Positions 54,636-64,000 of a DNA stretch of 64,000 nucleotides are shown in pieces. Location of the stretch: contig JAZHRO010000013.1 of assembly GCA_037157565.1 (NCBI GenBank), positions 37,142,501-37,206,500 on the forward strand, written 5' to 3'. Under the pieces are notes generated by a model. The model saw nothing but the letters and a program-made list of their open reading frames with translations, ran no database searches and was not told the DNA's origin. A program made the translations under genes and the position numbers. This DNA comes from Thalassia testudinum (Eukaryota; Streptophyta; Magnoliopsida; Alismatales; Hydrocharitaceae). Every line of letters begins with the position of its first letter. Position 1 is the first letter of the stretch.

Positions 54636-54647
54636 GCTCCGATACCA
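54636..54647 (-). other. Primer-binding site of Tek-I
   Basis: On minus TGGTATCGGAGC, one mismatch from the initiator tRNA-Met complement, at a different base from Tek-A, three bases from the LTR. Confidence 0.85.
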
Positions 54648-54650
54648 TCC

Positions 54651-57253
54651 TGTAACAACCCGATTCCCGAGTCCCTACAAGACATGAGAATCGGACCGAC
54701 TCGACCAATCCCAAGACCTAGTCGTCCAACGAGGAAGTAACCAAAAGAGCAGTAAAATAAACCACATTTAGCATTAATATAACTAGCAGTAACAAAATAC
54801 AGCAGTAAGAAAAGGAACTACTACAGTATACACCACCACAACAGTAGAACAACAATATGTACATAACATGAAGCTTACAATAAAGAAGTACAAGGAGTAA
54901 CAAGGAAACTACTCACTACAGTGGAAGAAAAGTACAAAAAGAACTGCGGGTAACCCTACTGGACCCTACTAGGCCCAGCGTCCTCTGCAACCGCTGACCC
55001 TGGCTGCTCAACACCTGGTCCTGAAAAGTAACGAGTGTAACACGTCAGCGAAATGCTGAGTAGAGTGGCAACTAAAAGCTAAAGAAGCAGTAGAGTGTAC
55101 AGTAGCTATTGTATTTTTACTTTCTTTATTTACATCTTTTTATTATTTCACGATTTATTTATTTCTCAGATCCTTCACTTGATCTCAAATGTTCCTCGTG
55201 GGAACGATCTTGATTGCAGTCTTTTCCGAAAAGTAGAAGTAACACGTGGTGCTCTCCTGGCTGGGAGAGTCCCCCGAGGTGGTCCTTCCCTCAGTCAACC
55301 ACCCCAAGGTCGTTGACAGACGTAACGGTGACTACGGCACACGCGATAAGCACACGGGTAGCTACCCCGCACTGGCACGCGGTCAGTCGTTTCCGTTAAC
55401 GGGTGCGCTCAAAACACAGCACGAAACCAGTATAGGGCAGAGCCCTCTCAGTAAAAGGGGTCCAACCCCTCCACAGTCCGCGCACCCTCACCAGAATACC
55501 CTGGTTTGCCCAGTGGGCCTAACAAGTCGGTGTAGGAGGCTAGCAGAACCCCGGGGCCCGTGGGGTAGTTAGTTCTCCCCCTACACTAGTAGCTCTCCTC
55601 GGTACTACGTATGCGAGGCCCAGCAAGTCGGTGTACAGTGGCCAAACCCACCCTGGTCTCAACCTGAGGGCGGCAAGCTCCCCTCTACACTAAGAGGTAA
55701 TGTGTGCTCTCGTTGGTACCACGTACCCAAGAGACAGCACACTTCCACGTTTCACTTTCTCAGTTCCATTCTATTCTCTTTCCAGGAGTTCTACTCTTAA
55801 TTCCCCGTAGGGTTCGTATTCTTTTTGTTTGGCCATTGTAGGTTTCACTGTTCCAGTTTTACGTTCATACAACCCATATTCTCAATCATATTTATTCATT
55901 CATAACAGGCAGCTATTAATTTATAGGCAGCTATTAATTCCTTTCCACTTTTCCAAGACTGCAATATTTATATATTCCACTAATTTTCCAGTCCTAGGAT
56001 TCATGCCGTACCCTAGGTTCTATCATTCAATCTAATTTTCCAGTCCTAGGATTCATGCAATATCCTAGGATCTATCATTCAATCTAGTTTCTCAGTCCTA
56101 GGGTTCATGCAATGCCCTAGACTCTATTAATTGTTCCACAATTGTAACAAATTATGCTAAATAATTTAAAAGCCACTCTACCAGCTACAACGTGAGTACT
56201 GGGGGCGTGGTCGGCAATCTCGTGCGCCTCCGCAACTCCCAAGACTGCAATGGAACGAGGTCCTAACACAAGGATCAAACACAAGGAGTTTCTCAGAACG
56301 GCATACAATTACTGTAAATGGGTAGGGGATTTTATTTTAAAGAGAACGCAACTCGAAACGTGAAAAACGGACTCCGAACTGGCCCTAAACGGGTCAAAAA
56401 CAACGAAACTGTCCAAAATCAAACGTCTGGAACCTCTTCCAGACGTCTTAAAAGGTGGGTCAGATTGTACCTTAGCTCTGCGTAGCCCTTCAGACGTCCA
56501 GAAGCCTGCAGGGGCATCTGGCTTAGTTCCAAGACGTCTGATTGTCACCCCAAAAGTCTGGAACTCCTCTCCGTCATCCGGCACTACGGCCAGACGTCTG
56601 ATTTACGTGGGATGGCAAGCCCTCGCGCCCTCCCGAGCGGAACCCGCGCACACACACTCCTGCTCTCAGCACGACGAAGAGCAGACGAAGTCGCGGCGGA
56701 CGGCTGCATGGCCGTATGCGCGGAGAAGGAAGAAGATAGAAATATCTTACCTGTCAGACGTCTGGAAAGTCCTACAGACGTCTTCACCGTCGTTTGGTCG
56801 TAAGCCTAGATGTCTGGTTCTGGAAAATTTTCCAGAACCAGAGCCCGACTCGCTCTCCGCCTGCGACGTACGACCGCGCCGCGCCCCATCCGCCTGCTGC
56901 CCGAGCTGCAGCAGCCCCTTCGCGACACCCCACGCCCACCGCTCCCCCGCCGGCCGGCTCTAGCTTCCCCGGAAAGCTCGAACCCTCGCGGTTGAGCTTC
57001 CCCCTTCCGCTCGCAACCCTCCTTCCCGCACTCTCGCCGCGGCCGCTACTGCCGCCGCTCCCTCACTCGCTCACGCTCTCGCACTAGCAAGGAGGAGAAG
57101 AGAAAGGCGGAGGAGATGAGGGAGAGGGCAAGGGGGCCTTATAAGGTCACGCGGGGAGAGAGAGAAGAGAGCTGCGTGCCTGCAGGAGGAGAGAGAGAAT
57201 AAGGAGGAACGAGAGCGACGGGTGCAGTCTGCGCACGCAGACGCAACCCCGTA
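54651..57253 (-). mobile_element. 5' LTR of Tek-I, cut by element K
   Basis: Lower end TGTAACAACCCG. It parallels the 3' LTR to CGCAACCCCGTA, where K is inserted; about 100 bases of U3 are beyond K. It contains the 52-bp repeat (55975-56130) and the 28-base hairpin at 56814-56841, identical to that of the 3' LTR. Confidence 0.9.
56814..56841 (-). repeat. Leader hairpin, Tek-I 5' LTR
   Basis: Same perfect 14-base arms as 46066-46093. Confidence 0.88.
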
Positions 57254-57911
57254 TGATTAGCCCATAGTTGTGGGCTATTTAAGTATTTAAGTGCCTACAC
57301 ATTAGGTTAATTCTAACATTTATTTAGTATAAATTAGGATGTAAATAGATTAATTCATAGTTTTAATCTAATTACATAATCCATACATTGCATTCATATC
57401 TTAAGTGCATTTAGAATTAGCTTAGAATAGCATTCATCTAATTAGATAACCAATTAGGTACATTATTTTCATTAACATAGAAGTTGAGGGTCTGTACATA
57501 AATAACCCTAATATTTTAACATTATTTTCTTTATTCTTCTTTCAGAACGGCTGGCTGTCGCTACAACGCCCGGCTGCTGCAGTGAAGAAGCCATTCAAGG
57601 GGGAGCGGATGTGGCGGATCTGGTGGGGCGACTGATTTCAAACTTGTGCAGGCCACTACAAAAGGAGGGAGGCAGCCGAGCTCAGGAGGCCTCCGCCACC
57701 GACCCACCACTGTGCAGAGAGAACCTCTCTCTTCCACTCCACACTGCCGGCCTCTACTGTGGCGACGAGTCTCCATCACCGTGGGCATGTGGAGTGACAG
57801 GCCACACCGCCATCTGGAGCTCGCCGCATCACCGTGAGCACCTTAGCATGCATCCCCCTCGCCGTCATCGCCGACCACCATCACCGAGCTACTGATTCAG
57901 CCACCCTCTCA

Positions 57912-57955
57912 GTAACTTAAGACGTCTGGGGAATTTCCCAGACGTCTAAAGTTAC
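57912..57955. repeat. Hairpin of paired AGACGTCT sites in LTR K
   Basis: GTAACTTAAGACGTCTGGG pairs with CCCAGACGTCTAAAGTTAC with one mismatch around GAATTT. Confidence 0.88.
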
Positions 57956-58087
57956 CCGCTCACTTCCACCGCACACGCCTGAAGTCGCCTGCAGACCCCT
58001 TCCCGCACCTGCAGAACCTTCAACGCACCCACGTCCGTCAACCTTCAGCTCAAACGCGCCTCAACTTTCCAACAGCCATGCCTCCGC

Positions 58088-58245
58088 CCGCGCCTACAGA
58101 CCACCGCAACCATCTTCCACGCGCCTGCAGACCACCACAACGCATCCATGCGCCTGCAGACCAACGCTTCACCGCGCCTGCAGACTAGCGCCCACCGCCT
58201 CCAATTGCGCCTGCAGCACCCTCCGCCCGCGCTTGCAGAAGAGCC
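58088..58245 (+). repeat. Tandem GCGCCTGCAGACC repeats in LTR K leader
   Basis: About six degenerate units spaced roughly 20 to 35 bases apart, each with a PstI-like CTGCAG core. Confidence 0.7.
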
Positions 58246-58866
58246 CGAAGCTTGCGCGCACACACCAGCCGCCCGCAGCGCCCTCTGCCCACGCACAACA
58301 ACCTGCGCGCCCTCATCAGCTGCAGCCGCACCCGCTCAACCGCCTGCAGCCGCCACCAGCAGCACCTCCGCCGGAGCTCGTCCGACCACCTCCGACCGCC
58401 GCGCGACTCGCCGCCACCACCGATTCGAAGCTCTTGGTCCAAAGGACCTCCTCCGAGCTTCCCGCGCCCGGCCATCGGCTCCTCGTCACGCAAGACAACG
58501 GGGAAAAATTCCCCTATTTTGCTACAGTAAACCGTCAATTAAAATTTACATTTTCTGCCATTGCCACATTTTAATCATATTTTATTGATTCCGCATTGCG
58601 GAAAATATCCTACAGTTTCTGATAATTACCATTTCAGCATTGTTTCTTGCTTAAACCTTAATCTAAAGGCAATCTTGGCTTGGTTCTTGTCCAAATTGAC
58701 TACGAACAAACATTTTTAAGTGGCACGAATTTTAATACGTTATTGCCTCCCTGTGGATATGACCCGCTCCTCTGCGAGTGGTTATTTCTCGTTAAATATT
58801 GATTAGTCGATTTTTCCACCACATTAAACTACAAACAACTTTAAAGCGAAAGATCGACCAGTCAAA

Positions 58867-58884
58867 TGGCGCCGTTGCCGGGGA
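58867..58884 (+). other. tRNA-Asp primer-binding site of K
   Basis: TGGCGCCGTTGCCGGGGA, two bases after the LTR, an exact complement of the plant tRNA-Asp 3' end as known for Athila/Tat. Confidence 0.9.
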
Positions 58885-60094
58885 GGCAACAGACGCAATA
58901 ATTTCGCCTAATTTTATTTGGATTATTTGTCAATTGCACAGAGATTTGACCATTCATTATTTTCTTTTTTGTGCGAGAAAATCTGTGCAAGAATCAACCA
59001 CTGTGAGAGGCGATCCTTGACGTCGCCATACGAGAATTGGACGAGCCATTTTTAAACAGAGGAGAAGGACGAGGACGCGACGGACACCATTTAGTCATTA
59101 GTTTAATTAGAATAGAATTAAGATTGTAGATTTAATTTTTCATTAGAGTTAGTTTGAAACCCTTGTTCTGGGGCATATTTTGAGGGGTTTGTTCCCCGAT
59201 TTTGTTTTGGACCCGTGTTGGGTAATTTTTGGGAGCCTGTTCCCTTTGCTTTAGATTTAGGTTTATTTTTTATTATTTCTTTTATTTGCTTGTGCATAAG
59301 TAGTTCTAAAAAAAATAGAAAAAAAAAAAAACGAGCTGCCTGCTAGAAGCTGCCTGCCCTAGGACAAACCATTTAGGTCTGTATGAGCAGCCTTTAGATT
59401 TACTTTTCTGCATTGCGTGCATTCTTGCATCGTAGATCGCTGGAGGCAAGGTACGCATTCTCTTACTTTGCATCCTATTTTTGATCACGCATTGCATTTG
59501 GGATTTAATGCGAAGACCACCTAATCTGTACTGAATAAATCTAACAAGTGGTCACATTTTTGTAGAAAAAGGACTAATTAAAGGAAGGACATTTTAAAAA
59601 TCAAGGATTTGATTTTCAAACTTGGCGTGCGATTCAAATTTCAAAATCATTTACGGTGTATGCACACTTATTTCACTTGCACCACGGCACGCTTCTAGAC
59701 ACTCCTTAGGTTTGGAAATACTAGGACAAGAGCCCTCCTTTCGTTGGATTCAGAAGTGTTCGGAACTTTAGATCAAGGGTTTTGCAAGTCTAAAGAGGGG
59801 GATACCCTGTCACGGATTTTTGGGGGTAGTTGAGGAGCACCGCGAAAGCACAGCTTCAAAGGAAGGCTTAGGCCTACTTGCATCCCTCGATCTTCCGTCT
59901 TTGGATTTACTTGACCATTTGAGATTTAGGGAAGAATACCTAAGTTCCAACTAGGTTTTTTTAGGCATTTCGAAGGTTGACAATAGGCGCGTAATTGATT
60001 GGGCAACTTGTTTTGTCACCTACAATTTGAATTAAATTCAAAAGCCTAAATCTGTAAAGACCAAACAAGTCCGTTTGAATTGTGTTTGTAGTGC
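58885..60094 (+). other. Leader of element K, no gene
   Basis: About 1.2 kb, AT-rich with an A run near 59310-59335 and a duplicated GCTGCCTGC. No coding signal; long leaders are usual for Athila/Tat. Confidence 0.6.
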
Positions 60095-60946
60095 ATGCTT
60101 GGTAGGCGTTCTCATAGGAGACAACTTGTATTTGATCCTGAACCGGAAAGAATCCTAAGAAAAGACCTCCCAAGGGTAGAAATGGCCGGTCAAAGGAGCC
60201 TTAAGGAATATTTCATCCCAACCAACCAAGCTGGCCCAGCACTACGTAGACCTGGAGGGGACAATCCATATGAGATCAAAAGTAGTACCATATCCTTGCT
60301 ACCCTCCTTTTATGGTACTACTAGGGAAGACCCTTACAGGCATATCGAGGAATTCATCAAGGTTTATTCCACGGTGAAGTTGCAGGGTGTTACTGATGAT
60401 GCTCAAATGCGGACCCTCTTTCCCTTCTCCCTAAAGGACAAAGCCAAGTATTGGTATCACACCCTTGATAATATAAATACTTGGGATGCCTTAAAAAAGG
60501 AGTTTTTGAAGTACTTCCCCATGAGCAAAACAAATCACTTTAGGAGGGAAATCATGAGTTTTGCTCAAAAGGATGGGGAAGCTTTCCATGATGCGTGGGA
60601 GCGCTTTAACGATTTGCTGAGACTTTGCCCACATCACCAGGTGCCTAAATGGCAACTGCTTGAAAGGTTCTACACCGGACTTAATGATTCGCATAGGCAA
60701 ACTGTGGATGGTGCCTGTGCAGGAACCTTTCTATCTACGACTGAGGATGAAGCTTGGAACTTATTTGATACTTTGAGTGAGAATTCTATTCACTTGAATT
60801 CCGCCTACATGGATAGAAAGCCCACTCTCATGCAAAGAAAGTTGGAGGCGAATGAAGCAAGGGACCCAAAATTTAGCCTATCAAATTCAATTACTGAATC
60901 AAAACATGGAAAGGCTTATGTCGAACCCGAGTTCATTCACACCTAA
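60095..60946 (+). pseudogene. gag: Gag capsid part of K (283-aa frame)
   Basis: ATG at 60095 (MLGRRSHRRQLVFDP). Then SLKEYFIPTNQAGPALRRP, FYGTTREDPYRHIEEFIK and the Retrotrans_gag core: RTLFPFSLKDKAKYWYHTL, FLKYFPMSKTNHFRREI, AFHDAWERFNDLLRLCPHHQ, ERFYTGLNDSHRQTVDGACA and WNLFDTLSENS. No stop occurs in the first ~245 residues, unusually clean for this window. The nucleocapsid continues in another frame (60852-61817), so a one-base shift lies near 60850. The last ~30 residues of this frame are read out of register. F Gag is the nearest relative here. Confidence 0.88.
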
Positions 60947-61817
60947 CACCTCCACATCCCAAGCTTCCGAATGCGTAATTTGCCAAGGCAATACACACGC
61001 CACTGTGGATTGCCACTTGGCCTCCCAATTCCCTGAGCTTGTACGGGCGGATTTGAATGCCGCTCAAGGGTTCCGTCCAAGACCTTGTAATGATCCTTTC
61101 TCCAACACTTATAATGAGGGAAGGAGGAAACACCCAAACTTTTCATGGAGACAAGGAAATGTCTCAAATTTAGGGAATTACAAACCACAATCCTTTCAAA
61201 ACCATCAAATGAACCAACCTCAGACCTTTGCCCAACCTAAAACCTCTGAGATGGATGAATTGAAGGCAATGTTGAAAACTATGCAAGAAAGTCAAAGTGC
61301 CATCATCCAATCTCATGACAAGGCTATACATGAGATGAAATCACAAATTGGACACCTTGTTGAGGCCGTTAGACAGAGGGAGACTGGGAAGTTTCCCAGT
61401 GCTGCTGAGGAAAATCCTAAAGGAAAAGGGATTGTCTTTAGGGAGCATGCTCAGGCGGTGACTATTCTGAGGAGTGGGAAAGAAATTTCCAAACTTGATG
61501 CTCCTATAGTCTCACCCCCTAAAAAACCATCCACCCCGACTTTCACCCCCACCGAAGAAGATTTGCCCAAATCTTCTCCGCTTGAAATCACCTCACCGAA
61601 AGAAGTTGCCCCCGTTCCACCCCTTACTCGACATGACAACCCTTCCACCCAGAGATCGAGAGTGCCATTTCCAGAGCGCTTATCCACCTCTGGGCAGACT
61701 TCTGCTGGCTCATCTGGAGACAAAGATAAGACGGATGAGATTATGGAAACTTTCAAGCAAGCGCAGATTAACCTACCTTTGCTTGAAGCTATCAGGCAGA
61801 TTCCGTCTTATGCCTGA
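60852..61817 (+). pseudogene. gag: Gag nucleocapsid and protease linker of K
   Basis: Continues Gag in a shifted frame: QIQLLNQNMERLMS, zinc-knuckle-like CVICQGNTHATVDC (CX2C then H and C), NPFSNTYNEG-type and HPNFSWRQGN motifs, a coiled coil (ELKAMLKTMQESQSAIIQSH), AVTILRSGKEIS, and the linker FKQAQINLPLLEAIRQIPSY. It is cut exactly there by LTR X; the protease (KFLKDLC onward, seen in F) is missing. The TGA ending the frame belongs to LTR X. Confidence 0.88.
61810..61814 (+). repeat. Expected left target duplication ATGCC of LTR X copy 2
   Basis: Five bases before TGATGAGAAC; the partner would lie beyond the window. Confidence 0.4.
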
Positions 61818-62744
61818 TGAGAACTTCATCATGAGCCATAACTAGCTCATTTTGACCTAAACAAAGGATAAAAGCTCCTACATAACTCAAGGAAAGGCTT
61901 AACTCAGAGAGATTCTGAGTTCGCAAAGAAAACAGAAACTAAGGGGTAAAAATGCAATTTCACCAATCCAATCTAAAAATAGGGTAACTCAGGGTCCAAA
62001 CATAGGTCAAAGCAACCTAATAAGAATAAAAGTGGGATGAGATGATTCAATAAGGGCTACAGCAACTCCAAGGAATTAAATGACATCCAGTAACCCTAAA
62101 AACAAACCCACTTAAAAACACGAGGTTCGAGGTAGAGAAAAAAAATCAAATAAACCCTCTAAAATTCATAGAAAAATAATCTCTAGGGTTTAGAACCTTC
62201 AATTTGGCCTTAGGAACCCATTTTGACCTACATTGAGAACCATGCCCAATTAACAACTTAATTTAGGTTTTTACGTAAATTGACCGGTCAAAAAAGGTTT
62301 AATCTAGAAATAAAATTCACCATCATAATCCTTAGGTCCAAATTAGTCATGTATAAAAACTTGAGCCTAAGAGGAAACCTTCTTGACCAACTTTACACTT
62401 TGGTCCTCATTTATTTACTTTTTGGCCCTCAACTTTTGAACCCTCACATTTCTACCCCTAACTCTCCTTCGTTCTTTGCATTCAGGTCCCTCCTGCCAAA
62501 ACCTGACCAGCACCATGCTCCGGCGACCTTGCGCGGAGCATGGCGCCGCGCAGGGTAACGGGGAGGGTCTGGCAAGACAACCGGGGGTGCCCTGCGTCGT
62601 CAGCCGTCGCAGGAACACCCCCTGGTGGTTGCAACCCACCATACCGGCCGTGCGAACGCACGGACGGTATGGGTCTCCATCTACGGCGTCCTCCGGCGAG
62701 GGAGACACGTCGTCTCCCTCCGCCCTCCTCTCTGTTTCGGCCCC

Positions 62745-62752
62745 TATAAATA
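62745..62752 (+). promoter_or_regulatory. TATA box of LTR X copy 2
   Basis: TATAAATA about 930 bases into the LTR, at the same offset as the TATTTAAGG box of copy 1, followed by a pyrimidine-rich leader. Confidence 0.65.
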
Positions 62753-63632
62753 TCCCCCGTCGCTCCGCCGTTCTGGGCAGCTCGGTCCTGACGGAGAAAG
62801 ACCCCCACTTCCTCTCTTCCCACTCCGACAGGAAGCCCTCCAGCTCCGGCTGCCTCCCTCTTCCTCCTCGTCGCTCTGCCGCACTACCAGCTGCAGGGTT
62901 GCCCTCCCTCGCTCTTCCCGCGCCACGCCGCACCCAGCTGGCGCCTCTCCGACCCTCTCCTCGCCGCCGCCCCTTCCCCTGGGCATCTTCTTCTCCGGCG
63001 ACAGTTGATACGACTGCCGCCTTCCTCCATCCCCTTTCGTCTCCGTAGCTAGGTCAGAACTTCTCCCCATCTCCCCCTCTTTCTTTTCCTCACTGTCTTT
63101 TATTTGATTAAACCCTCGACCGCTCCTATCCACCGTCACCCCCTTCGTCTCCGGCCAAACTCCGACGAGACGCCCCCATCGCTCCACAGCCCCATACGCC
63201 TCGCCGACCCTCACAAAACCTCCGCCCCCTCACCCTGATCAACCTCCGCCCTTCCACTTCCCGCCACTCGCCCTCTGCAGACCCCCCGAACAAACCCACT
63301 TCTCCGCCCGCAGTTTGACCTAGAGCAACCCTCACGCTCCGCCCCGCCGCCTGCCAGATCCCCCACCACCTTCGCCGTGCCACGGCGAAGGTTCTTCGCG
63401 TATCTGATTAGGCCGAGAGGCCGTTCCTCTGTGGACAGGTATCTCGATCGCCGTCCCCATTGCTGCGTGGAAGGAGCACCTTCAACCTGCAGCTCCAGGT
63501 GTGATTCGCCCAGGTCGACTCCCAGGCTGCGCGGGGCACCTCCGCGAAGCGTCCCAGGCTTGTAGCAGGGGCAAAGGCCTCGCGTGCAACCGCGAACTCC
63601 TGCAGCGTCTTCAGCTGCGGGCGTCCAATTGG

Positions 63633-63653
63633 GGTGGGACATTTAGTCCCACC
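63633..63653 (+). repeat. GGTGGGAC/GTCCCACC hairpin with USE-like element
   Basis: Eight-base arms around ATTTA. The right arm overlaps GTCCCACCTCG (63646-63656), one base from the plant snRNA USE. A CATAAAGG box lies about 25 bases downstream in this copy only. Confidence 0.5.
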
Positions 63654-64000
63654 TCGGAAATCTTCAGAGGAGCGCGCCCGCATAAAGGCAAAAAGTACCT
63701 TAGGTTCGTTGCCTCCTGAGCACGGGGTGAGGTCCCTCTCACTTACCCGCTCGACCCGGCCTCGTCCGCGACCACGCCCCGCGGACCTGGCCCGACCCGA
63801 CTAAGCCCGACCTGCACTCCTCGCCCACCACGCACGCCGGTGGGCCTGGACCCGGGCACGACCCGTACCCGAATACCCGGCAGCTCTGGGAGAGCTTTCC
63901 TAAGAGCAGCTTCCGTGAGAGAGAAACGCGGGGGAGAGGGTAGAATTAGGTTTTACCCCTCTGATCAAGCTGTGCAAGTGTGCAGGCAGAGAAGAAGAAG

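Larger units (their letters stand above)
42112..57253 (-). mobile_element. Tekay element Tek-I, 5' LTR interrupted
   Basis: Minus-strand relative of Tek-A with 3' LTR, integrase, RNase H, RT, protease, gag and primer site. Its 5' LTR is cut at 57253 by Tat element K, so its right end lies outside. It holds a solo Tat LTR in the 3' LTR and Sirevirus J in pol. Left flank CCTGG (42107-42111) is the expected duplication; the partner is not in view. Confidence 0.92.
57254..58864 (+). mobile_element. 5' LTR of element K (1611 bp)
   Basis: TGATTAGCCC to CCAGTCA. It contains a 19-bp-arm hairpin built from two AGACGTCT sites (57912-57955), a C-rich leader with repeats of CGCCTGCAGACC (58088-58245) and CCTCCCTGTGGATATGACCC near the end. 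The long open frames over the C-rich part (58148-58588 and others) are low-complexity, not genes. Confidence 0.92.
57254..61814 (+). mobile_element. Tat element K, cut by LTR X
   Basis: Plus-strand Athila/Tat element with 5' LTR, intact tRNA-Asp primer site and gag, ending at the Gag-protease linker where LTR X starts. Left flank CCGTA (57249-57253) is the expected duplication. Protease, pol and 3' LTR should lie beyond the window. Confidence 0.92.
61815..64000 (+). mobile_element. Unclassified LTR X, copy 2, running off the window
   Basis: Starts TGATGAGAACTTCATCATGA. Co-linear with X copy 1 (22268 down to 21424, then 9147 down to about 7830). AT-rich first part, TATAAATA at 62745-62752, CT/GC-rich leader, then a GGTGGGAC/GTCCCACC hairpin. 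Lineage unknown because no internal region is attached. Several long open frames (62415-63642, both strands) are compositional. Confidence 0.75.

Noticed and set aside
58148..58588. 146-residue Ala/Pro-rich frame
   Set aside because: C-rich repeat leader of LTR K, with open frames on both strands.
58867..58884. Possible tRNA-Asp gene fragment
   Set aside because: Only the 3' 18 bases in antisense are present, two bases after an LTR end; this is a primer-binding site.
62415..63642. Overlapping long frames on both strands (up to 190 residues)
   Set aside because: CT/GC-rich leader of LTR X gives stop-poor frames in several registers. None is conserved in the other X copy, and the proteins are Pro/Arg/Ser low-complexity.

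Overview
The window is plant nuclear DNA made almost entirely of nested LTR retrotransposons plus one decayed LINE. I found no convincing host gene, rRNA, tRNA or CRISPR array. The lineages are all plant-typical: Ty1/copia of the Sirevirus type (initiator-Met primer site, run of GGGGGAG purine tracts, Gag with UBN2-like region and one CCHC knuckle), Ty3/gypsy of the Tekay/Del chromovirus type (GPY integrase end and chromodomain-like tail) and Ty3/gypsy of the Athila/Tat type (tRNA-Asp primer site). This suggests intergenic or pericentromeric heterochromatin of a large-genome angiosperm. The species cannot be fixed; Sirevirus abundance would fit a monocot but does not prove it.

Left part (1-28.5 kb). 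A young but pol-less Sirevirus (58-3730) sits in an older Tat LTR (3731-5403). A second Tat LTR with a minus-strand primer site faces it (6521-7121). An LTR here called M (7122 to about 7340, resuming 22269-24019) is split by an unclassified LTR, X (about 7341-9147 and 21424-22268). X is split in turn by a complete Tekay element, Tek-A (9148-21418, target duplication CCTCT), which carries a solo Sirevirus LTR (16789-18522, AAAAG). A 5'-truncated plus-strand Tekay element, Tek-E, follows (24020-28477); it has lost most of pol and contains a small inversion.

Right part (28.5-64 kb). A minus-strand L1-type LINE remnant (about 29.1-31.15 kb) hosts Tat element F (from 31151). F hosts a solo Tekay LTR, H (37317-41691), which hosts a solo Tat LTR, G (38439-40167, TATAG). 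F also hosts Tekay element Tek-I (42112 to beyond 57253). Tek-I contains a solo Tat LTR (42780-44565, CTGAC), a 3'-truncated Sirevirus J (47895-51196) and Tat element K (57254-61814). K is interrupted by a second copy of LTR X (61815 to the window end). The nesting is five levels deep: LINE, F, Tek-I, K, X.

No element is autonomous as read. Tek-A and Tek-I keep all pol domains but with stops and frameshifts. Sire-1, F and Tek-E have lost the RT-integrase core while keeping gag and, for the last two, protease. Two signals go beyond ordinary TE annotation. The palindrome CAGACGTCTG is repeated in LTRs of unrelated lineages. Strong hairpins occur in nearly every LTR family; in the Tekay LTRs the hairpin holds a fixed position and shows paired, compensating base changes between subfamilies. 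Sirevirus LTRs also carry exact matches to the plant mitosis-specific activator (MSA) consensus upstream of their TATA box.
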